Program-made: the position numbers and the translations under genes
Notes under the pieces: generated by a model
The model's input: only the letters and a program-made list of their open reading frames with translations
What the model was told of the DNA's origin: nothing
Databases searched by the model: none
In this document: piece after piece, positions 47,628 to 53,707 of the stretch
Layout: each line of letters opens with the position of its first letter
Numbering within the stretch: position 1 is the first letter of the stretch
From: UBA4644 sp964541085
GTDB lineage: Bacteria; Bacillota; Clostridia; Oscillospirales; Butyricicoccaceae
Direction of reading: 5' to 3'
Assembly: GCA_964541085.1 (NCBI GenBank)
Contig: CAZIPA010000011.1
Location: 1-53,707 of the forward strand
DNA: 53,707 nt

Positions 47628-48647
47628 ATGCCGCTGCAAATCATTCGAAACGATATTACCAGAGTGGCCTGTGATGCCATTGTCAACGCAGCCAACACCT
47701 CGCTTCTGGGCGGAGGCGGTGTGGACGGCTGCATTCACCGGGCCGCAGGGCCGGAGCTGCTGGCAGAATGCCGGACGCTGGGAGGCTGCGATGTGGGTCA
47801 GGCGAAGATCACCGGCGGCTACCATCTCCCCTGCCGCTATGTGATTCATACCGTAGGGCCGATATGGCGGGACGGCAGACACGGAGAGCGGGCGCTGCTG
47901 CGGGCCTGTTATGACAATTCTCTCCGGCTGGCGCTGGAATATGGCTGCAAAAGGGTGGCCTTTCCCCTGATCTCCGCTGGGGCCTATGGCTATCCGCCGG
48001 AAGAAGCGCTGTCCATCGCCACACAGACCATCGGCGATTTTTTGCAGCAGCAGGATATGGAGGTTCTGCTGGTGATTTTTGACCGGCGTTCCTTCTCCAT
48101 CGGGAAACAGCGTTTTCACGATATTCAGCAGTATATTGACGACTGCTATGCCGATGCCCATCTGGAAGTCCGCCGCCTTCGCCGGGAGATGCAGACAGCC
48201 CGGCCCGCCGCCAATCGTTCTTTTCCGGAAATGATGCCGCCGGCTGCCATGCAGCTGTCGGAGGAATGCCTTTCCATGGGCACGCTGCGGGAGGCGCTGG
48301 GAGAGATCGACGAAAGCTTTTCCCAGATGCTGCTGCGGAAGATTGACGAAAAGGGCATGACCGATGCCCAATGCTATAAAAAGGCCAACATCGACCGCAA
48401 GCTCTTTTCCAAGATTCGAGGCAATGTGCAGTATCGTCCCAGCAAAATCACGGCCATTGCCTTTGCGCTGGCGCTGGAGCTGCCGCTGGCGGAGACGCAG
48501 GAGCTGCTGGGCAAGGCGGGCTTTACCCTGTCCCATTCCAGCCGGTTTGACATCATTGTGGAATACTTCATCCGGCAGGGCAATTATAATGTGCTGGAAA
48601 TCAATGAGGCCCTGTTTGCCTTTGACCAGAGTCTCATCGGCGCATAA
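47628..48647 (+). CDS. macrodomain protein with C-terminal HTH-like domain
   Basis: A 339-residue protein. Residues about 1-170 are a macrodomain that binds ADP-ribose: CDAIVNAANTSLLGGGGVDGCIHRAAG, YVIHTVGPIW and ISAGAYGYP. The rest is a helical domain (about 215-335) with KKANIDRKLFSKIRGNVQYRPSK, an XRE-like HTH that recurs in Firmicutes signalling proteins. The ATG at 47628 follows GGGAGG; the frame upstream to 47457 is AT-rich non-coding. It precedes a VWA gene. Likely roles: removal of ADP-ribose marks or sensing of NAD-derived signals. Confidence 0.88.
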   Translation: MPLQIIRNDITRVACDAIVNAANTSLLGGGGVDGCIHRAAGPELLAECRTLGGCDVGQAKITGGYHLPCRYVIHTVGPIWRDGRHGERALLRACYDNSLRLALEYGCKRVAFPLISAGAYGYPPEEALSIATQTIGDFLQQQDMEVLLVIFDRRSFSIGKQRFHDIQQYIDDCYADAHLEVRRLRREMQTARPAANRSFPEMMPPAAMQLSEECLSMGTLREALGEIDESFSQMLLRKIDEKGMTDAQCYKKANIDRKLFSKIRGNVQYRPSKITAIAFALALELPLAETQELLGKAGFTLSHSSRFDIIVEYFIRQGNYNVLEINEALFAFDQSLIGA

Positions 48648-48687
48648 AAAAGTGTCGTCTGCCAGGCGACCACAGCAGCCGAAAAAT

Positions 48688-48726
48688 CCTGTATTCTGTA
48701 ACCGTAAACCAACCACAGAATACAGG
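48688..48726 (+). promoter_or_regulatory. 12-bp stem covering the ribosome binding site of the VWA gene
   Basis: CCTGTATTCTGT (48688-48699) pairs perfectly with ACAGAATACAGG (48715-48726), loop 15 bases. The last bases of the stem are the first part of the Shine-Dalgarno sequence (AGGAGG at 48724-48729), and the ATG is at 48738. The stem would hide the ribosome binding site, or be the binding site of a repressor. Confidence 0.6.
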
Positions 48727-48737
48727 AGGAATCACAC

Positions 48738-49388
48738 ATGAAGAACAACATTACGGAACTGGTTTTCATTCTGGATCGCAGCGGCTCCATGGCCGGACTG
48801 GAAAGCGATACCATCGGCGGCTTTAACGGGATGCTCACCAAACAGCGGGGGCAGGATGGACGGTGTTATGTGTCCACCGTGCTCTTTGACGACCGCAGCT
48901 TTGTGCTCCATGACCGTCTGCCGCTGGAGCGGGTGGAGCCTCTGACGGATCGGGATTATACGGTGGGCGGCTGTACGGCGCTGCTGGACGCGCTGGGCGG
49001 GGCGATTCGCCGCATTTCCGACATTCATCGCTATGCCCGGCCGGAGGATGTGCCCGAGCACACGCTGTTTGTGGTCATCACCGACGGCATGGAAAACGCC
49101 AGCTGCCGCTATCGTGCGGAGCAGGTGAAGGCGATGGTGCGTGCCCGGCAGCAGCGTGGCTGGGAGTTCCTCTTTCTGGGAGCCAACATTAACGCAGTGG
49201 AGACGGCCCGGCATTATGGCATCCGTCCGGACAGAGCGGTGAATTATCACGCCGACGAACAGGGAACCCGGGTGGCCTATGACACGGTGGCAGCTGCCGT
49301 GTGTCAGATGCGTTCCAGTGCGCCGCTGGAGGCCGACTGGTGCGACAGCATCCGGCAGGACTTTTCCTCCCGGAAATCCCGGCGATAA
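48738..49388 (+). CDS. von Willebrand factor A (VWA) domain protein
   Basis: A 216-residue cytosolic VWA protein with MIDAS motif DRSGSMAG (about 13-20), TALLDAL and ITDGMENAS as further metal-site loops, covering the whole chain. It follows the macrodomain gene in the same direction, a pairing found in Firmicutes; function is not established. VWA proteins bind partner proteins through the metal. Ends near a hairpin terminator. Confidence 0.88.
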   Translation: MKNNITELVFILDRSGSMAGLESDTIGGFNGMLTKQRGQDGRCYVSTVLFDDRSFVLHDRLPLERVEPLTDRDYTVGGCTALLDALGGAIRRISDIHRYARPEDVPEHTLFVVITDGMENASCRYRAEQVKAMVRARQQRGWEFLFLGANINAVETARHYGIRPDRAVNYHADEQGTRVAYDTVAAAVCQMRSSAPLEADWCDSIRQDFSSRKSRR

Positions 49389-49405
49389 AAAATACGGCAT
49401 ACAAA

Positions 49406-49433
49406 AAGAGCCTGACTTTTCAGTCAGGCTCTG
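49406..49433 (+). repeat. first copy of a duplicated hairpin terminator
   Basis: Perfect 11-bp stem with TTTC loop; the 28 bases are identical to 49618-49645. An A-run before it gives a T-run on the - strand. Confidence 0.8.
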
Positions 49434-49617
49434 GAGACTGTCAGAAAACCGCTTCGCTGGGTTTTCTTCGACAATTTGGCTCCGGCCTGCGGGCCGGTTT
49501 CGCCGATTTTTTGCGAAAAATCCGGCGGGTTACGGTGTTTTTACCCATAATCATATAGATTACGGGCAAAAACGATTCTTTAGGGCGTAGCCCTGTCCTA
49601 TCTTTTTTGACACGCTG
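49434..49617. other. hairpin-rich 184-bp segment between two identical terminators (MITE-like)
   Basis: It starts GGAGACTGTCAGAAAA and ends TTTTTTGACACGCTGAA, a loose inverted repeat (TTTTyTGACA), and contains several hairpins (AAAACCGC...GGGTTTT, GGCCTGCGGGCC, GGGCGTAGCCC). No coding capacity. It is either a small non-autonomous insertion that duplicated its target terminator or a repetitive non-coding element. Confidence 0.4.
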
Positions 49618-49645
49618 AAGAGCCTGACTTTTCAGTCAGGCTCTG
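49618..49645 (+). repeat. second copy of the duplicated hairpin terminator
   Basis: Identical to 49406-49433; followed by GTGTTTT. It lies 10 bases after the end (on the - strand) of the lipoprotein gene and can stop both convergent genes. Confidence 0.8.
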
Positions 49646-49654
49646 TGTTTTAAG

Positions 49655-50830
49655 CTATTCTTTGCAGATCAAAAGGGCATTTTCCCTTCCTACCTGCCAC
49701 AAAACCGGAAGCGAACACAGGGCTGCCGGGGCATAGCTTTGACCGTCTTCCTCGACAGCGCCCAGGTACAGCTCCAGCGTCAGCGAAAGGGCAAAGCCGC
49801 CCTCCGTTTCCACAATGGAAAAGTCCGGGCCGAGATGGCGATCCACCCGGGCCTCCTGCCCATAGGGCAGACCCGCCCCATCAAAAAACCGGGCAATATC
49901 CGGCGCATCCGCCGGAGTGATGCATTGCAGAAAACCTTCCGGCGTGGTGAGCGTCACCGTGGAATGCTCAGACAGGGCTGCGGAAATATCGGGATAATCG
50001 GGCTGCGGCAGCCCATGCCAGAGCCCGTCCCAATCCAGCGCCTGTGCGGAAAACTGACCGGGCAGATTTGCAAAAATCACAAGTTCATCCCGCCCGTCCC
50101 CGTCATAATCTCTTGCGTCTACGGTGGCGGTTTCATACAGATTCACATCCGTCCGGGAAAGCGTCAAAACCGGAACGCCGTCTGCGAAAAGGCAGGGAAT
50201 CTGCGATGGTTCCGTCACGGTCAGCGTCACCGTTTCCGCACCGCTTCCGCAAAAATTACCCTCTGCCGTCAGCGTTCGCAGGGCATTTTCTTGGGAAATG
50301 ACCTCCACCAGCGTTTCCGGAAGAGCTTCCGGCATGGGACTTTTCAGGGTGAAATACAGGCTTTCACCTGTGGAAAGCTGCACATGATAGCCCACACAGA
50401 CCTGCTCCCAATGGATTCCGGAGCGCCAAAGCTGCTGCCAGAGGCCGTCCCAGCCGCCGTGGGTCAAAAGTGCCTGGCCGTCCTGCCGCTGCAATGTCAG
50501 CGGTGCTTCCTCCGTCAGCGGTGTGCCATTCTGCATCAGAAGTACAGCGGAAATGCTGGCATCCGCCGGGAGATGTTCCAGAAGAACGCTTTCCTCCCAG
50601 CTGCATTCCGGGGCAACTTCTGTCATTTCCGGGCTCCAGCCCTCTGGGGAAACGGAAGTGATTTCCTGCCCGTCCAGCATGATCGCAACGGGTTCGGAAG
50701 TCTCTGAAATCTCCTGCATCGTGTCCTCATCCGGCAGCTGTTCCTGCGGCTCGTTCCCCGGCGCACCTGCACAGGCGGAAAGGGTCAGCCGCAGGACAAG
50801 CAGAGCAGGAAACCATTTTCCACGCTTCAC
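49655..50830 (-). CDS. lipoprotein of unknown function with EF-hand-like motif
   Basis: A 391-residue protein. The signal peptide (KRGKWFPALLVLRLTLSAC) ends in a lipobox LSAC with the acyl-Cys at about residue 19, followed by a Pro/Glu/Gln-rich linker. The mature part is beta-rich and acidic and contains VDARDYDGDGRDELVIF near residues 235-251, a calcium-binding DxDGDGxDE loop of the EF-hand or FG-GAP type. I use the GTG at 50828-50830 with AGGAGG upstream. Family not recognised; the general layout resembles the lipoprotein at 23935. Confidence 0.75.
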   Translation of the reverse strand: MKRGKWFPALLVLRLTLSACAGAPGNEPQEQLPDEDTMQEISETSEPVAIMLDGQEITSVSPEGWSPEMTEVAPECSWEESVLLEHLPADASISAVLLMQNGTPLTEEAPLTLQRQDGQALLTHGGWDGLWQQLWRSGIHWEQVCVGYHVQLSTGESLYFTLKSPMPEALPETLVEVISQENALRTLTAEGNFCGSGAETVTLTVTEPSQIPCLFADGVPVLTLSRTDVNLYETATVDARDYDGDGRDELVIFANLPGQFSAQALDWDGLWHGLPQPDYPDISAALSEHSTVTLTTPEGFLQCITPADAPDIARFFDGAGLPYGQEARVDRHLGPDFSIVETEGGFALSLTLELYLGAVEEDGQSYAPAALCSLPVLWQVGRENALLICKE

Positions 50831-50938
50831 CGTGCCCACCTCCTGTGTAAGAATTGCTTCCATGATAGCACCGGAGGCGAATCATTGTCAATCCCGACAG
50901 GAAAAAATTACATTTTTTGCAAAAAGAGTAAAAGGCTT

Positions 50939-51652
50939 TTATCCACCCAGATACGCCTTGCGCACTTCATCGCTGGCGATCAGCTCCGCACCGGTGCCGG
51001 AGAGGGAGATGCTTCCGGTTTCCAGCACATAGGCCCGATCCGCCACAGACAGGGCCGCCGCCGCATTCTGCTCCACCAGCAGCACCGTGGTGCCCGCCGC
51101 GTGCAGCTCCCGGATAATGTCAAAAATCTGCTGCACCAGAATGGGAGCCAGTCCCATGGAAGGCTCGTCCAGCATCAGCAGCCGGGGCTTTGACATCAAC
51201 GCCCGGCCCATGGCCAGCATCTGCTGCTCGCCGCCAGACAGCGTTCCTGCCACCTGCCGCCGCCGCTCTGCCAGACGGGGAAAGCGCTGGTACACATCCT
51301 CAATGCCCTGACGGATGGTGGAGCGGTTTTGGGTATAAGCACCCATCTCCAGATTTTCCTCCACGGTCATCTGCAAAAACACATGGCGTCCCTCGGGAAC
51401 CTGCGCCAGACCCTGCATCACGATCTTGTGGGGGGCTGTGCCCTTCAGCTCGTGACCGTCAAAGACAATGCTGCCGCTTTTGGGATGCAGCAGACCGGAA
51501 ACGGTGTTGAGCACGGTGGATTTTCCCGCGCCGTTGGCGCCGATCAGGGTAACGATCTCCCCTTCCCGCACCTCGAAGGATACCCCCTTCACCGCGTGAA
51601 TGCTGCCGTAATACACCTGAAGATCCTTCACCTGCAACAATGCGTCCTTCAT
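50939..51652 (-). CDS. livF: branched-chain amino acid ABC transporter ATPase LivF
   Basis: A 237-residue ATPase of the HAAT family: Walker A GANGAGKST, signature LSGGEQQMLAMGRALM, Walker B LLMLDEPSMGLAP, H-loop EQNA. Together with LivG it drives import of leucine, isoleucine, valine or related hydrophobic amino acids or amides. Its start overlaps the livG stop by 4 bases. Last gene of the operon; the binding protein is not in the window. Confidence 0.95.
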   Translation of the reverse strand: MKDALLQVKDLQVYYGSIHAVKGVSFEVREGEIVTLIGANGAGKSTVLNTVSGLLHPKSGSIVFDGHELKGTAPHKIVMQGLAQVPEGRHVFLQMTVEENLEMGAYTQNRSTIRQGIEDVYQRFPRLAERRRQVAGTLSGGEQQMLAMGRALMSKPRLLMLDEPSMGLAPILVQQIFDIIRELHAAGTTVLLVEQNAAAALSVADRAYVLETGSISLSGTGAELIASDEVRKAYLGG

Positions 51653-52497
51653 GCGCCTGCCTCCTTTCCCTTGCCCAGATAGGCTTCAATCACCTGGGGA
51701 TTGTTCTGGATATCCTCCGGAGAGCCCTTGGCGATCAGCTTGCCGAAATTCAGCACGGCGATACCGTCACACACATTCATCACCAGATTCATATCGTGCT
51801 CGATGAGCAGAATGGCAATGCCGAAGGTGTCCCGGATGGTGCGGATGTTTTCCATCAGCTCCGCCGTCTCCGAGGGGTTCATGCCCGCCGCCGGCTCATC
51901 CAGCAGCAGCAGACAGGGATTGGTGGCCAGCGCCCGGAGGATTTCCAGCCGCCGCTGTGCGCCGTAGGGCAGACTGCCCGCCTTGTCCCCGGCGTATTTT
52001 TCCATGTGGAAGATGGACAGCAGCTCCATAGCCCGATCGTGGGCCACCTTTTCTCCCTTCCAGAAGGGAGGCAGGCGGAAAATGCCGCTGAGCATATTGT
52101 AGCGCACCTGATTTCCCATGGCCACGGTGATGTTTTCCTCCACCGTCAGCTGAGAAAACAGGCGGATATTCTGAAAGGTTCGGGCAATGCCCGCGTGATT
52201 CACCCGAGCCGTATTCAGGTCATGAATGTCCCGGCCATCCAGCAGAATGGTGCCGTGGGTGGGCTGATAGACCTTGGTGAGCAGATTGAACACCGTGGTC
52301 TTGCCCGCACCGTTGGGGCCGATAAGTCCGGCGATTTCCGTGGGGCCCACCGCAATGCTGAAGCTGTCCACCGCCTTCAGTCCGCCGAAGGTAATGCCCA
52401 GATCAATACATTCCAGAATGGGCCGCTTGTCCGCATCCCGTTCCGTCAGCAGCGCAGTACGCACCACCGGAACCAGCTTGGATCGCTGCTGTGCCAT
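51649..52497 (-). CDS. livG: branched-chain amino acid ABC transporter ATPase LivG
   Basis: A 282-residue ATPase: Walker A GPNGAGKTT, LTKVYQPTHGTI, the LivG-type signature LPYGAQRRLEILRALA in place of LSGGQ, Walker B LLLDEPAAGMNP, H-loop EHDMNLVM. It pairs with LivF. An N-terminal extension of about 25 residues is present before the ABC domain. Starts 1 base before the livM stop region ends, in a tight operon. Confidence 0.95.
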   Translation of the reverse strand: MAQQRSKLVPVVRTALLTERDADKRPILECIDLGITFGGLKAVDSFSIAVGPTEIAGLIGPNGAGKTTVFNLLTKVYQPTHGTILLDGRDIHDLNTARVNHAGIARTFQNIRLFSQLTVEENITVAMGNQVRYNMLSGIFRLPPFWKGEKVAHDRAMELLSIFHMEKYAGDKAGSLPYGAQRRLEILRALATNPCLLLLDEPAAGMNPSETAELMENIRTIRDTFGIAILLIEHDMNLVMNVCDGIAVLNFGKLIAKGSPEDIQNNPQVIEAYLGKGKEAGA

Positions 52498-53508
52498 TTA
52501 CGCCGCCTCCTTTTTCGATTTCCGTTGTTTTTTCCACCGCTCCAGCAGGGCCGCAGGATGCACCGACTGCACCAGCGCCTTCAGCCGGGGACTGTTGGTG
52601 ACCAGCATCACCAGAATCAGCACGATGGCATAAATCAGCATCCGATAATCCGCAAAGGCACGGGTGGCCTCCGGCAGCGCCTGCAATACCACCGCCGCCA
52701 GAATGGAGCCGGGAACGCTTCCCATGCCGCCCAGCACCACAATGACCAGAATCTCGATGGACATATTATAATCAAAGGCCGCAGCCTTCACATTGGCAAA
52801 GCAATGACCGTAGAGCGTACCCGCCGCACCGGCGAAAAATGCCGCCAGCGTGAACACCGTCAGCTTGTAGCGGGTCACATGAATGCCCACGCTCTCCGCC
52901 GCGATCCGGTTGTCCCGGATGGCCATAATGGCCCGGCCATGACGGGAACGCTTGAGGTTCATCATCACCAGCACCGTCAGCAGCGCCAGCACCGCCGCAT
53001 AGGGCAGCAGGGTTTTGGCGTTGGAATAAATGGCGCCGGTATCCAGACCCAGCGCACCGCCGGTGATATTCAGATTGGTGATGATATTTTTGATGATCTC
53101 GCCGCAGGCCAGGGTGACGATGGCCAGATAGTCGCCCTTCAGCCGCAGCGCGGGCAATCCCACCAGCAGACCAAAGGCCGCAGCCACCACACCGCCCAGC
53201 AGCATGGACAGCGGCAGCCGCAGCGGCAGCGGCAGCGTCTCACTCAGGGCAATGGACAGCAGACAGCCGCTGAACAGACCCACGGACATAAAGCCCGCAT
53301 GGCCCAGAGAAAGCTCGCCCAGCAGGCCCACCACCAGATTCAGGGAGACGGCCAGCACGATATAAACAGAGATGGGGATCAGCATATTGGAGATCTGTCG
53401 GGTCAGGCTTCCGCTGTTCAGCAGCAGTCCCACCACCAGATAGGCGGCGGCTGTGACGGCCAGCACCACCAGATCGCCTGCGCCCCGGTTGTTTCGTTTT
53501 CCTGCCAT
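52498..53508 (-). CDS. livM: branched-chain amino acid ABC transporter permease LivM
   Basis: A 336-residue permease with about nine hydrophobic helices and the LivM signature GLLGELSLGHAGFMSVG and KGDYLAIVTLACGEIIKN, followed by GRAIMAIRDNRIAAESVGI, the EAA-like loop, and VVLGGMGSVPGSILAAV. It forms a heterodimer with LivH. The C-terminus is basic (LERWKKQRKSKKEAA). Confidence 0.95.
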   Translation of the reverse strand: MAGKRNNRGAGDLVVLAVTAAAYLVVGLLLNSGSLTRQISNMLIPISVYIVLAVSLNLVVGLLGELSLGHAGFMSVGLFSGCLLSIALSETLPLPLRLPLSMLLGGVVAAAFGLLVGLPALRLKGDYLAIVTLACGEIIKNIITNLNITGGALGLDTGAIYSNAKTLLPYAAVLALLTVLVMMNLKRSRHGRAIMAIRDNRIAAESVGIHVTRYKLTVFTLAAFFAGAAGTLYGHCFANVKAAAFDYNMSIEILVIVVLGGMGSVPGSILAAVVLQALPEATRAFADYRMLIYAIVLILVMLVTNSPRLKALVQSVHPAALLERWKKQRKSKKEAA

Positions 53509-53510
53509 AA

Positions 53511-53707
53511 TTACACCTTCTCGCTGATTTTTTTGCCCAGCAGGCCCGTAGGATTGACCACCAGCATCAGCACCAGTACGCCGAATACGATGGCATCGGA
53601 CCAGAGGGTGGAAATATAGGTTTTGGAGGCCTGCTCAATCACGCCCAGCAGAATGCCGCCCAGCATGGCGCCGGGGATGGAGCCGATGCCGCCGAACACC
53701 GCCGCCG
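53511..53707 (-). CDS. livH: branched-chain amino acid ABC transporter permease LivH (cut by the window end)
   Basis: Only the C-terminal 65 residues are in the window: AAVFGGIGSIPGAMLGG, typical of LivH, then a last membrane helix (about DAIVFGVLVLMLVVNPTGLLG) and a short basic end. The gene continues beyond 53707. It stops 2 bases before the livM start. Confidence 0.92.
   Translation of the reverse strand, partial: AAVFGGIGSIPGAMLGGILLGVIEQASKTYISTLWSDAIVFGVLVLMLVVNPTGLLGKKISEKV

Noticed and set aside
51640..53619. A 659-codon open frame on the + strand
   Set aside because: Antisense to livG and livM, His/Gln-rich low-complexity product; shadow frame.
1..53707. CRISPR arrays or known large defence operons
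   Set aside because: No regularly spaced repeats of CRISPR type and no Cas, restriction-modification or retron reverse transcriptase gene was seen.

Overview
The window looks like a low-GC-phylum but GC-rich Gram-positive chromosome, most likely an anaerobic gut Clostridia of the Oscillospirales type. This is inference from the T-box-controlled hisS-aspS operon, Shine-Dalgarno-rich translationally coupled operons, lipobox lipoproteins, sigma-A type promoters with 16-17 bp spacers, and the zapA / mreCD / PBP2 / minD cluster. No rRNA is present to name it.

Layout. 1-810: decayed gene remnants. 904-3015: TetR regulator plus a two-gene ABC-2 exporter, leftward. 3062-10318: leftward operon murD, four consecutive M42 aminopeptidase paralogues, a PLP lyase-family enzyme and ruvC. 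10487-22014: an 11.5-kb AT-richer integrated element in the anticodon loop of a host tRNA-Thr(CGT). 22107-25383: D-glutamate cyclase/hydro-lyase fusion and a lipoprotein. 25399-25710: a 28-codon hydrophobic peptide gene with its own promoter and terminator. 25773-28222: polar amino acid ABC importer. 28300-28640: a structured non-coding region. 28699-30473: DUF3810 and CYTH proteins. 30705-37600: zapA, U32 protein, dut, maf, mreC, mreD, PBP2. 37901-39134: MinD-like and a methylglyoxal-synthase-like protein with altered active site. 39150-43893: T-box, hisS, aspS, rnhA, phzF-like. 44052-45723: cysteine desulfurase and Fe-S scaffold. 45779-47391: metal-binding small protein, ECF sigma and anti-sigma. 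47628-49388: macrodomain protein and VWA protein. 49655-50830: lipoprotein. 50939-53707: branched-chain amino acid ABC operon livF-G-M-H, the last cut by the window end.

The most interesting part is the 10.5-22.0 kb element. It has a tyrosine integrase with an embedded helix-turn-helix, a repressor/early-operon switch with face-to-face promoters, an excisionase-like gene, a replication-associated DUF6291 gene, a small-terminase gene and sigma-like genes. It shows no relaxase, large terminase, portal, capsid or tail gene. This is the architecture of a phage-inducible chromosomal island (phage satellite). The element cuts host tRNA-Thr(CGT) in two without restoring it, but carries a complete tRNA-Thr(CGT) of different sequence 137 bp inside its right end, in the same direction as the still-present host tRNA promoter. 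The repressor and the first early gene are enclosed by a perfect 24-bp inverted repeat 948 bp apart next to the integrase gene, which suggests an invertible or looped control segment.

How the genes work together: the murD and mre/PBP2 blocks serve peptidoglycan synthesis and cell shape; the M42 enzymes and two amino acid importers serve peptide and amino acid use; the T-box couples aminoacyl-tRNA synthetase output to uncharged tRNA; nifS/iscU supply Fe-S clusters.
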